Source of the DNA: Spisula solida
Lineage: Eukaryota; Mollusca; Bivalvia; Venerida; Mactridae
Direction: 5' to 3'
Length of the DNA: 64,000 nucleotides
NCBI GenBank assembly: GCA_947247005.1
Contig: OX365946.1
Location: 9,680,453 to 9,744,452 of the forward strand
The notes under the pieces were generated by a model. That model saw only the letters and a list, made by a program, of their open reading frames with translations, was not told the origin of the DNA and ran no database searches. Positions 1 through 10,459 of this stretch are shown in pieces (the first letter of the stretch is position 1; each line of letters opens with the position of its first letter). The position numbers and the translations under genes were made by a program.

Positions 1-57
1 TAGTTTCATGGAAGGAATGTACAAGTTTATCTTCATACTGCATCAGAAGGTGGTTAA

Positions 58-562
58 TAGGGGTGACTATCGAGTCCAATTTTGACTATCGCAATACTAT
101 TGCTATTGCTGAAAGTACTATTGCGATACTATTGTATTGCAGGAAACTATTGCGATACTATTGCAATAGTTATTGTCAAGATTTCAAAAACCAGAGATTA
201 ACTTGTAAATGCAAATTTGCACTGTTTAAGATATCACTTTGTTGTAAAACATACTAATCTACTATTTGTTGAAATGATTTAAAATGAATTGGATAGAAAT
301 AGATTAATAACATTTAACTAAATACTGCATTGTTTGCAGTATTGATGCATGGGATTATTTAAAATTAGTTTTTTAACGAAAAAGACAGTTTTATTTAAAT
401 TAATAATAAACTATATTTATGAAAAGGAAACTATCGTAACTATCGATATTTGAGCTAACTATCGGCGATAGTTATTGGATCGAGACTTTTACTATTGATT
501 CACACTATCGGGACACTCGGAATGGCAATGCATCGATATTTCGATGCATCGGCCCACCCCTA
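58..562. mobile_element. hAT-like MITE (505 bp) with 8-bp target duplication
   Basis: Ends are TAGGGGTGACT on the left and, inverted, TAGGGGTGGGCC on the right. The 8-bp sequence GTGGTTAA flanks it directly on both sides (50-57 and 563-570), which is the signature of hAT transposition. The interior is rich in CTATCG/CGATAG and TATTGCGATA motifs and has no transposase frame, so it is a non-autonomous element. Confidence 0.8.
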
Positions 563-639
563 GTGGTTAAACCCGTAGATTTTGAAGAATTGGCCGAAAA
601 TGCTATGAATATGTAAACATACATCCGCCATTTTTCAAT

Positions 640-1500
640 CATGTTGCGAATATCCAATCATGTTGTTTTATCAGGGTAACAAGGGTGTTTTACAACAGAA
701 ATAGTTTTTGGATAGCCCTCTAAATTAACAAAATTGACAATTTTGTTGTGATTCGTCAAAAAAACATGGCTGCCAGTAGGCATGTTTGGTAAAATCTTTA
801 GAAATCTTCTTGGCTGAAAGTACTGTTTGGAGCTAAAAGTAAAATGTAATCTATTTATAACTTTGGTTGCCATGCCTCCGATTGGAAAATCTTTAAAAAA
901 AAAAATTCTCTGGCCAGATTTCAAAATAATTTTACAGAAATAGTTGTCGGGTGATCCTCTTATAATAAAAGTGACCTTTTTGTGGTGATTCATCAAAAAA
1001 CATGGCTGCCAGTGGGTGGGGGCGCTGTTTTTCCTTATATTTCTAAAGTAAAAGCTTAAAAAATACTCTACTCTAATAGTATTGGTTGGATTTCTCTATA
1101 AATTGGTAAAATTGTTCCTTGGGTGGTCCTTTCTACAATAGCTGAAGTAATTGTAATCCATGCAGAACTCTGGTTGCCATGGCAACCGATTGGAAAACTT
1201 TAAAAAATCATTAAAAACCAAACACTGGCCAGATTTCTATATAATTTTACTATAATAGTTGTTGAGTGACCCTGTTACAAAATTGGCATTTTTATTATAA
1301 TTTGTCTAAAAAACACGGCCTCCAGTGAGTGCGGCTCCTTTTTCCCTATAAAACTATAGTAACATCTTTTTATCTGAAAGGTAAAATAGGTAACATTACT
1401 AACATTGCTCCATTATTGGTCCATTCTTAAAATAGCTAAATGATTGTAATCCATGCAGAACTCTGGTTTCCATGGCAACTGAAATTGAGGTTCAGTTTAA
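640..1500. repeat. Degenerate ~300-bp tandem repeat, three copies
   Basis: Three diverged copies share motifs such as TTGCCATGGCAACCGATTGG (near 870, 1178 and 1470) and ACATGGCTGCCAGTG (near 765, 1003 and 1313). No coding frame is conserved. Short open frames here are incidental. Confidence 0.5.
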
Positions 1501-1710
1501 ATCATTTCTACTTGATCAATGTGCACAGTTGAATGACATAAAGACTAGGGCTCTCTTGTTTGTAATACATTTGCATTACCATTTGGGAAAAAACTGCAAA
1601 ACTTTTGTAGCTCAAACTGATAACCAAAGTAAAAGATAACAAAAATCAAAAGGCAGCACCAATAATTAATCACACTTCATGTACTATTATCTGAGTTTAT
1701 AGTCTATTAA

Positions 1711-1791
1711 GTACTGGTATGCATTCCTCTATGACGTATCAAACTGCCATTGGTTGTGAATGTAGATCAACAAACATCACATTTAAATTTA
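1711..1791 (-). pseudogene. Decayed tenth C2H2 finger of the zinc-finger array
   Basis: Directly after the stop codon at 1789-1791 the minus strand still spells a C2H2 finger (CDVC, STFTTNGSLIRH, then H). It is shifted by a 4-nt insertion (TAAA) after the linker Pro codon and carries TGA where other fingers have GGA (Gly). So the stop that ends the neighbouring array is a secondary frameshift product, and the ancestral protein continued further. Confidence 0.75.
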
Positions 1792-2560
1792 TGGTTTTTC
1801 ACCAGCATGCTTTCTTTTGTGAATTTTCAAGGCACTTCTGTTTGTGAATGCAGATCCACAAACCTCACATTCAAATAGTTTTTCACCAGTATGTATTCTT
1901 CTGTGACTTTCCAAGTTACCTTTACTTGTGAATGCAAATCCACAAACATCACATTCAAATGGTTTTTCACCAGTATGCTTTCTTCTGTGCCTTTCGAAGT
2001 TACCTTTATGTGAAAATTCAGATCCACAAACATCACATTTAAACGGTTTTTCACCAGTATGTATTCTTCTGTGACTGTCCAAGCTATGTTTTTGTGTGAA
2101 TGTAGATCCACAAACATCACATTCAAATAGTTTTTCACCAGTATGTATTCTTTTGTGACTTTCCAAGCTACGTTTTTGTGTGAATGTAGATCCACAAACA
2201 TCACATTCAAATGGTTTTTCACCAGTATGTATTCTTCTGTGACTTTCAAAGTTACCTTTATGTGAAAATGCAGATCCACAAACATCACATTCAAATGGTT
2301 TTTCTCCAGTATGTTTTCTTCTGTGAATTTTCAAGCTACTTTTTTGTGAAAATTCAGATCCACAAACATCACATTTAAACGGTTTTTCACCAGTATGTAT
2401 TTTTTTGTGACTTTCCAAGCTACCTTTGTGTGTGAATGTAGATCCACAAACATCACATTCAAACGGTTTTTCACCAGTATGTATTCTTCTGTGACTTTCC
2501 AAGTTACCTTTATGTGTGAATGCAGATCCACAAACATCACATTTAAATAGTTTTTCACCA
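1789..2560 (-). CDS. C2H2 zinc-finger array, nine fingers (3' part of interrupted gene)
   Basis: This minus-strand frame encodes nine consecutive Krüppel-type C2H2 fingers of 28 residues (pattern CDVCGSxFxxKxxLxxHxxxH) joined by TGEKP/TGEKL linkers. Family knowledge: such arrays bind DNA in the nucleus, often as transcription regulators; the target cannot be read here. No KRAB, BTB or other effector domain is visible. The open frame runs on upstream to about 2790, but that extra N-terminal part (a run containing PQLKIYKYQFPQ) is translated transposon end and does not belong to the gene. The true upstream part resumes at 5573. The 3' end is also secondary: a 4-nt insertion truncates the frame before a decayed tenth finger. 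Fingers 1-9 are very alike, as in lineage-specific expanded zinc-finger genes. As it stands the gene is split by 3 kb of transposon and is probably not functional unless the element is spliced out. Confidence 0.8.
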
Positions 2561-2574
2561 CCCGTCCCTAAATC

Positions 2575-2910
2575 TGCCACACTTTGTCCCTTTTTTCCAC
2601 AGATATCTGTGGAAAGTGTGTGGAAAAGTGTGGAAATCAGTGGCATTAACTGGCAAAGAGTGGAATGCCACACATTTAATTCAATAATGCCACAGGAGTG
2701 GCAAATCTGCCAGCAATTGCCATAGAATTTAAGTGGAAAACTTGTGGCAATCTGTGGAAATTGGTACTTGTATATTTTCAACTGTGGCAAATGTCTGGCA
2801 AAGTGTGGAAATAATGGACTTAGTTCTTTTTCATGGGTGTATAAACTGTGGCAAAAATACTTAGAAATTTTCTGATGTGGAAAAGTGTGGCAAAATGGAA
2901 CATAGTCATT
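2575..2910. repeat. Left subterminal TGTGGMAA motif cluster of the 3-kb element
   Basis: Dense short motifs such as TGTGGAAA, TTTGCCAG and AGTGTGG occur on both strands next to the left inverted repeat. They mirror the right-hand array at 5050-5560 without long-range identity. Confidence 0.6.
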
Positions 2911-3102
2911 TTTAGTAATTTTTGGGTTAGTTGATAGGTAAAATTCTCAAAGATGTACGATTTCAGAAAGTATTCATGAATTGTCTACACTCAAAATACA
3001 GGTGTAAAACTTGTACTTAGGAAATTTTAACACTAACAGTTTGGTTGAAAATATACATAAAGGATATTTGAAGAGTGTTGTGTTTATTATTGAATTTAAA
3101 AA

Positions 3103-3120
3103 ATCAATCAATCAATCAAT

Positions 3121-3156
<36 letters not shown>

Positions 3157-3157
3157 T
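3103..3157. repeat. (CAAT)n microsatellite
   Basis: About thirteen CAAT/AATC units with one interruption, inside the 3-kb transposon. Confidence 0.9.
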
Positions 3158-5049
3158 TGATGGTAAAATATTCTATTATGAGATGTTTTTAAATACTCAT
3201 TGATTGATCAGACATGTATCTGAATAAACTACTGACAAAATGTTCTTTATAGTTTATTATTTTAAAAAGTTAGAAATCAAAATTGACATTTTAGTTTTTG
3301 TTTATTAGTAATATTACCATGCTTTTATCAGTGATCAATTATCAAATATTCTAGCTATAAATTGGTTATATATGACCTTTTCATGTAAACTCTGTGTACA
3401 CATTCTTATACACATACACAGAGAGACTTTGCTGATAAGCCTATTAACATTCTATACCAGATGGCATGGATTATAACAGATGGTCATTGATTGGCTAGTT
3501 TGAACAAGTATCCGGGTCAACAGTTAGTTTGAATGAGAACTGCATTGTTGTGTTGTTTATTTATATGCTTGGCACATTATTTGCTGGTATTTTGGTGTTT
3601 GTTAAATGTGCAGATGTGATGTTTCATGAAGGAAAATTGAGTTTAATGACTTAAGTTTGTAATTCACTGTTGGTTAGTGGTTACTAGCATAAACAATTGT
3701 GATTGTGAAAAATGGATTGTTTGTGTTGGAGTTTTCATTAAGAGCAGCCATCTTTCAACAGAAAGGAACAGTAAAATGTAAGTTAGCTATACATAAATTA
3801 TTTTCATTGAATAACAAAAGTATTATTTTTAAGCTTAAACTTACTAAAACTCAACTTGAAGTATACTAGCTGTGAGTAATTTATGCAATAAGTGGAGGCA
3901 AAAACAAATCTAAACCAATGAGAACAGTTCAGTTTTGTACTATAATTTAGTTATCAATATTGTGTTCTGTTTTACAGAGTATTGGTCAAAATAACTTGAA
4001 TTCTGGAAGTCAAGAAGACATTAAATGGTTTCACACAGTGAATGGTTTCAATGTTTGACTACAATTACAATTTCAGGTAAGTAAAATTAATAAAATATAA
4101 TGATGCTTATAATGGTTTATTTGTGTTGCAAGTTTAAAAGTTCTTGCTACTTACAAACCTAGTGTCAAGTTTTGTAGAATTCAAGTGCAATGGAAAATTA
4201 AGAACAATGAAAATTGAAATTTGACATTATCTTGGCCATGTAAAGTGACGTTTGACAATATAATATGCGGGGTAACATTTAAACTGCAAAATGTTACAAT
4301 TTCGCATCATTGTAGCACCTGTAATAAGCGCAGTGTTGTGTTGCGTTAGCATTGCATTGTTATTTCAAATTATTATGTCATGTTATCACAGGTTAACACA
4401 GGTCATGTGACATTATTATGTCAAAAATACAGATTAAAAAGACATTGACACACCTCCAGCCGATAACAAAATGTTGTTCGTAGTATCACTTGTTCCATTG
4501 CGTCAAATTATTTCGCATTATTGTGGTGCCGCCATTTTGTTATAATTTCGTATCACATTGTTGTAATGTCACTTTCAACTCTTGAATAGGTCCCTGACTT
4601 TTGAGTGATAGTGGCAACATAGTTGAGTGGAATGCAAAGGGGCTTCAGATGACATTACACAGCCTTAAATTAACACTGATGAATTTTCATATAATATTAT
4701 GTATTAATAGTTAATACATATACTAGTAATACACTGTTCAAGTACTAACTTTATTTTGAACTTTACATGAAATTGATAAGTTAGATGTTTATGATGTTGA
4801 TTTTTATTTTCAGATAATGTTTTCTGATGTTGGAATAATGGTCTCATATAGGAGTGAAATTTGTGACATATTCGGATATGAAATCACTGAATGAATTGGT
4901 TATTCTAAGGGAAAAATTCAGAAAACCACAAGAAAGAACGTGTACTTGTCGATTTTGAAGTGTATTATACATATGTTAAATATATATTCTCATTAAAAAT
5001 GGTATGCTGAAACAATTGTTGATTTTAATACTATCAAAGTCTGGAATTT

Positions 5050-5560
5050 TGTGGAAAAATGCCACAATGTGTGGCAAAGGAAGTGGAAAAGTGTGGCATT
5101 TAATAGAAAATGAATTTGCCAGCAAAAGTGTGGCAATGTGTGGAAAGTTGTCTAAATACTCCACACTTTGCCACAGTTTGTGGCAAATGAATGGAAAAGT
5201 GTGGCGTTCTGTGGAAAATAAATTTGCCAGTAAAAGTGTGGCAATGTGTGGAAAATTGTCTAAATACTCCACACTTTGCCACAGTTTTGTGGCAAATGAG
5301 TGGAAAAGTGTGGCATTCTGTGGAAAATGAATTTGCCAGTTAAAGTGTGGCAATGTGTGGAAAATTGTCTAAATACTCCACACTTTGCCACAGTTTGTGG
5401 ATAATGAGTGGAAAAGTGTGGCGTTCTGTGGAAAACATGCTCTGGTCATGTTCTGTTTGAACTTTTTTTTTGCCAAACTCGGTTGTGGCATTTTGTGGAA
5501 AACTGTGGAAAACTGTCTAAATACTCCACAAACTGGCAAAGTGTGGAAAACTGTGGCAGA
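5050..5560. repeat. Right subterminal array, ~109-bp units, three copies
   Basis: Three near-identical ~109-bp units (starting near 5114, 5222 and 5331), each with TTTGCCAG, AAGTGTGGCAATGTGTGG and CTCCACACTTTGCCACAG. They lead into the right inverted repeat. Open frames on both strands here (repeated LWQSVEYLDNFPHIATL) only reflect this repeat. Confidence 0.8.
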
Positions 5561-5572
5561 TTTAGGGACGGG

Positions 5573-5855
5573 CAGTATGTATTCTTCTGTGAGTTTGCAA
5601 GTTACTTTTACTTGTGAATGCAGATCCACAAACATCACATTCAAATGGTTTTTCACCAGTATGTTTTCTCATGTGATTCTCAAGTTTAGAACTGTGTTTG
5701 AATGAGAATTCACAAATTCCACAGATGAACGTTTTCTCGTCTGATTGTATCAGACTCTTTGTTACATTTTCACTGGGTACTTCGCAATGCATTGTTCTTG
5801 TCAGGGGTATTTCAATCAGTGAATTTATATTTACATAGCAAATGTTCCTTGACAT
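5573..5855 (-). CDS. C2H2 zinc-finger gene, N-terminal part with two fingers
   Basis: The frame opens at ATG 5853-5855, with an in-frame TAA two codons upstream. It encodes about 45 residues without a recognisable domain and then two C2H2 fingers ([16 protein letters not shown]... and [16 protein letters not shown]...) joined by TGEKP. It stops at the transposon junction right after RRIHT: the element supplies an in-frame TAG a few codons on. Removing the element joins this frame to the nine fingers at 1789-2560. The start could instead be preceded by an unseen exon. This part lacks the glycine-serine monotony of the downstream array, so it is likely the ancestral N-terminus. Confidence 0.7.
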
Positions 5856-5874
5856 CAATTAACACCTTCACTGC

Positions 5875-6500
5875 ATTTCTAAACCTTTTTCTGCATTTCT
5901 AAATAGATTATGCTCTGAAAATAACAACAACTTTTATTAAACACTTTCTAAAGTAACATATCATTTCTTCTTATAGTCTACAAAAATATGTGAAGCAATG
6001 AAACTTTCACATCACCAGTAGTGAGTAAAATATGGAATTTAAATAAGCTCAATTATTACAATAAAGAGAGTGTTATGCAAAGTTTTAGATGAATTGTGTG
6101 TATTAAACTTCTGGTTCTCCCCTCAATGTTTGAAGTCACTTGCCAATTAAATTAGGAAGGCATGAAACCGAATGGCCACACACAATTGTCTTAGTTGAAT
6201 GCAAAAAATAACAATTGCAAAATAACATATATTATGATAGATTTATTATAATTTTTTGTTTGCTTTTAGACAGATGGCCAGAAAAAATATTTGATTTCAA
6301 TATATTAGGATTTTACGATTGGTTAAGATTGAATTTTATTTGACCTATGTGATCACAGAATTTTTTTCTTGCTTTTGACTAAGACAGTTGTAGTGCCTGG
6401 CTATTCAGTTTTATTCCTGCCTAATTTGCCAATGACCTCCAGGTATGAGGGAAGAGACAGAAAGTGTTTAACACAAGGAATCCGGGTGCGCTGCCCTAAC
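5875..6500. other. AT-rich interval, nothing recognised
   Basis: No exon, tRNA or clear repeat could be supported on either strand. Confidence 0.4.
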
Positions 6501-6505
6501 TTTTT

Positions 6506-6870
6506 ATATAGAGTCACTTTGTCTGTCTGTCTGTTTGGTGGTCGGTCGGTCTGTCAGTCCATTCGTCTGTCCCAAAGTTTGTTGGGCTGTATCTTCTGTA
6601 TGCATTGAAGGATTTTTGAATAACTTGGTAGATTTGTTCACCTTGATGAGACGGTGTCATGCGAAACAGTTATGTCAGTACCTCAAAGGTCAAGGTCACA
6701 CTTGGAGTTCAAGGGTAAAAAATGGTCATAATTGAGCTTGTCCGGAGCATAACTTAGTCATTTATTGTTGGATTTGAAATAATGTGCCACAAATGTTCAC
6801 TACTACCAGAGGGTGTGTCATGCAAAACAATTATGTCAATATCGTCCCGCTTGGTAGTCAAAGGTAAAAT
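6506..6870. mobile_element. Dispersed GTCTGT-headed, AGGTCA-rich element (fragment)
   Basis: Starts with a (GTCT)n/(GGTC)n tract and continues with CTCAAAGGTCAAGGTCACAC and GAGCTTGTCCGGAGCATAAC blocks. The same family recurs at 31930-32470. It is non-coding, of a type common in bivalve genomes. Confidence 0.6.
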
Positions 6871-6945
6871 AAATCATAATGTAAAGATGGGGGGAAAATA
6901 GCCTACAGCAAGTAAATATATAGAGGATATTGAATGAGTATTGGT

Positions 6946-6989
6946 TTGTTATTGAATTTATTGAACAAGTTTCATAAGTTCAATAACAA
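6946..6989. repeat. Inverted repeat (11-bp arms)
   Basis: TTGTTATTGAA at 6946-6956 pairs with TTCAATAACAA at 6979-6989, a potential hairpin in AT-rich DNA. Confidence 0.6.
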
Positions 6990-7180
6990 ATCAACACAAA
7001 TTTAATATTCTTATTATTTAATATATTTATCAAATACCCAACAAAAACAAGACAAAGACGATAGTTGATACTTGACTCTGCTTATATACAGCCCAATATT
7101 ATAATTATACGGGCGTAATGTCCACGACATCATCATAGTAAACATAGAACTGTGCATTACATAGAGGATCTTGTATGAGT

Positions 7181-7284
7181 GCTCATTACATACAAGTTTT
7201 ATTAAACGAGTGGACAAAATGATAAAGCCTTGTGTCATATTGTTTATGTCGACGAGTTTAATAAAACTTGTATGTATAATGAGC
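7181..7284. repeat. Inverted repeat with ~27-bp arms
   Basis: The arm beginning GCTCATTACATACAAG (7181-7207) pairs with GTTTAATAAAACTTGTATG... (7256-7284), with a ~48-bp loop. It may be the core of a foldback MITE; outer ends and target duplication were not resolved. Confidence 0.65.
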
Positions 7285-7559
7285 TTGAGTGCACATTATT
7301 GTTTAAAAGGATGATGTACGCTTCATATGTTTCAGCCAAAATTCAGCGGTACAGTGAGCGAGACGTCATGGCGACGTTGATATTATCCTAACGTCATGGG
7401 TCAATCAATGCATGGATTGGCTAAGGTCACGTCAAGCTAATTTAAATATTTATTGCACAGTCTGGGAGTGCCGAATGATATTTACAGCACGGCTTTACAG
7501 CACTCCTGGACCTTAGGTAATGTGATAAAAGTATTAACGCAATACAGAAAAGTCCACGG

Positions 7560-7905
7560 GTGTGTGATACATACATGCCATGTTTCGCAGACCCCTTTGC
7601 GTGAGATTGGTGATGGAAATGCAGGAGATTTCATTAAAATGCAGGAGATTTTTCAAGCTGAAACTTAAGATTTAAAGTATTGAAGTTTTTATCTTTTAAA
7701 AGTTGATAACAATACCATGCATGCTTCATGTAGCAATTTAAACTAATATTTGTCATCATTTTCATAATGTAAACAAAAAATGTCAGATTCCAGTTTGTCC
7801 ATGAAATGCGTGAGATTTGATAAATAGGCCTCTGATCATGCAGGAATAGAGTCTCAAATGCAGGAGACTCACGCATGATGCAGGAGATCTGGCATGTATG
7901 GACTG
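7560..7905. repeat. Dispersed repeat with GCAGGAG motifs (copy 1)
   Basis: Shares long stretches (GCAGGAGACTCACGCATGAT, GCGTGAGATTTGATAAAT) with 36965-37210. It is non-coding; the open frames it gives are shared only because the DNA is shared. Confidence 0.7.
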
Positions 7906-8204
7906 ATAAAATAAATTCAACAAACTTACTAATGTACTCCAAGAATAAAATAATTATATCTCAAACAAATATGAAAGTTGGCACTGGAAACAATTGTTGA
8001 ATATGTGGATGGAACGCCAAAGTGATAAATTTAGGTACACCTTCTTATATACAATGTACATGCTGTAACTGACAACCGTTCTCTTAATCTGTTTATAAAC
8101 AGTCAGCCATTGATGTCAGGTGTGAACTCACTTCCATAGATAGCAATTGAAATTGGTGTCTGATTGGACTTCCTTTGATAACAATGACAGTGTCAGCCTG
8201 TCAG

Positions 8205-8640
8205 ATATATTAGGTGTTAATTGACATGATTAGATCTCTAATTATTTCCTCTGAATTCATATGCTCTAAGATATAATAGGTGTTAATTGACACGATTAGA
8301 TCTCTAATTATTTCCTCTGAATTCATATGCTCTAAGATATAATAGGTGTTAATTGACATGATTAGATCTTAATTGACATGATTAGATCTCTAATTATTTC
8401 CTCTGAATTCACATGCTCTAAGATATAATAGGTGTTAATTGACACAATTAGATCTCTAATTATTTCCTCTGAATTCATATGCTCTAAGATATGATAGGTG
8501 TCAATTGACACGACTAGATCTCTAATTATTTCCTCTGAGTTCATATGCTCTAAGATATAATAGGTGTTAATTGACACGATTAGATCTCTAGATCTCTAAT
8601 TATTTCCTCTGAATTCATATGCTCTAACCATTTCATTGAC
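8205..8640. repeat. 66-bp tandem repeat, about six copies
   Basis: Unit of 66 bp containing AGATCTCTAATTATTTCCTC and GCTCTAAGATATAATAGG. Copies differ by few bases and one is partly truncated. The length is a multiple of three, so an artefactual frame stays open. Confidence 0.9.
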
Positions 8641-8790
8641 TATTGACCAATGACCCATTTTAGACTAATATTACTATACTAATATTATTATTTCATAACT
8701 TCTGGTTTCCAGTCTAATTGGTGCATCTCCAAATGTAAATTTACAAAAAGCAGATCTATGACTAAATGTCATGATCTTTTTAAGTATTTT

Positions 8791-9095
8791 TATGCCCCCC
8801 TATCGATAGATGGGGAGGCATATAGTGATTCACCTGTCCGTCCGTCCGTCCGTCCGTTCGTCCGTTCGTCCGTCCGTCCGTCCTGGTTAACCCAAATTGA
8901 CCGTTTCTTCTAGCATTAATATGGCTTGCTACAAAGCTTTCATACTTGCATGGATGTTGTGTATGAACACTCTCCACATGCCAGTATCACCTAACCCCAT
9001 TGTGACCTTCACCTTGACCTAATTTTGGACTTAGACTTATTGATGGACAAGGCTTCCACAGGGGGCATAAGCGTTTAGTGAACGCAGTCTTGTTT
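8791..9095. mobile_element. Dispersed element, GGCATATAGTGATT head and GAACGCAGTCTTGTTT tail
   Basis: Head TATGCCCCCC...GGGGAGGCATATAGTGA, then a (GTCC/GTTC)n tract (8837-8882), AGGTCA-like body and tail GCGTTTAGTGAACGCAGTC. A second copy with the same head and tail lies at 28675-28945 and a head fragment at 53066-53290. No coding capacity. Confidence 0.75.
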
Positions 9096-9099
9096 CAAC

Positions 9100-10455
9100 A
9101 TTAATTTATTGTTGATGATTACTAGACTTATTTGATCATCTGAGCACACAATTTATAACATAATGAAATAATTAACTAAACTTAGGAAATATTTGGTTGC
9201 TTTCCTTTATTTAGTATTCTAACACACCCTAGTATACAAGTTAAGGGTCATCTGTAAAGTTTGAGGACACCCCCCCCCCCCTCAAAATCAGTCCAACAAT
9301 TACTACAGTCTTAAAATTAATTCATACAATATGTAGAACATCATCTTATGAATTTGAATATGTCAAGTTAATGTTGCGATGAGTTGATTGTTGTTGAGTT
9401 ATTCTCTATTTGGTGTTCAAGGACATGTTATTGTTTCGAGCTGAAAGATAGTGATTATTTCGTATGCAGGTTAACAATTGAGCCTTTGCGTGTTATACAT
9501 GTACTATCAATATGTTGGTTATCTGTGCACTATACTATATCACGGGAGGGGGCATTGATTCTGGGTTGCTGTTAAGAGGAACATGAAGTATTTCAAAATC
9601 AGGAACTAGGAGGGTCTGCAGGAGCGTGAACATTTGAAAACACTGGATTCATTTGGTGCCTTCTTGTCATTTCGTGGACCCTAATTTGTGTATTAAAAGT
9701 ATAGGTTGAAGTTAAGATGATGAGTTACACATTATCAACTTCAGTAACCATTTACAAAAACATAAATGCACAAACAGACTATTAAAGTAGTTGAAGTATA
9801 TAAAATATAAAAGGTTTATATTGATTCAAGACGTGTTATCACTCAATTTGTGATGAAATATTGTAAAACGTTCTAACCCTATAACTATTAACAACCACCT
9901 TTGTTTCGTTTGAAGGACTGAGCCTTGTAAGAGATATTCTAAAGTATTTCAAACATCAATAAAGTTACAACCACATCTTGGTGAATAATTTATGTCTACT
10001 GAATGAAATCAGTTACAGCATGTCTAATAGAATATTTGATTATTATATCTCTGATTCTATTTATTGGGCTGTCTTTAAATAAAATGTTTGGTTGCGTATC
10101 ACTAGTAGTACTAATATTTTGGTGGGTATGTAGTTTGTGAATTCAAGTTTTCAAACAACTTGCCCAAATCAGCCGAAATTTAGAGTTGTCTTTTATATGC
10201 TATACATATTTCCTGCTGAAGTTATTTGCCGAATCAATAATTACTAAGTCTTGCCCCGGACAAGTGCTAATTTCACAGACTGGGGGTAATGAACATGTGT
10301 ATAAATAGGTAAATAATACCGCCCCTCTTTAATTATTTTATTTCGTATTTTTGGTCCTACTATAAATTATGTGCATTAAAGAGAATGTGTTGGTATTTTT
10401 ACAAATATTAAATTTTGGAATAAATGATCCATATATTTTACCTATAGGTCCTTGT
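9100..10455. other. Intergenic interval, no supported feature
   Basis: AT-rich sequence with a C11 tract at 9270-9281. No exon with splice sites or repeat unit was recognised on either strand. Confidence 0.4.
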
Positions 10456-10459
10456 GCAT

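Larger units (their letters stand above)
2561..5572. mobile_element. 3.0-kb non-autonomous inverted-repeat DNA transposon inserted in zinc-finger gene
   Basis: Both ends are a perfect 21-bp inverted repeat beginning CCCGTCCCTAAATCTGCC. The dinucleotide CA is duplicated at the junctions (2559-2560 and 5573-5574); removing the element and one CA restores the zinc-finger linker in frame. Both ends carry subterminal arrays of TGTGGAAA and TTTGCCACA motifs in both orientations, probably transposase-binding sites (inference). No transposase frame is visible inside. The superfamily was not recognised: a 2-bp CA duplication does not fit Tc1/mariner (TA), hAT (8 bp) or Harbinger (3 bp). Confidence 0.85.

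Noticed and set aside
2561..2790. N-terminal extension of the 333-residue zinc-finger frame
   Set aside because: These residues are translated from the transposon inverted repeat and subterminal array. The gene continues at 5573.
4976..5705. Overlapping open frames on both strands (LWQSVEYLDNFPHIATL repeats)
   Set aside because: Products of the 109-bp subterminal array, open in several frames at once.
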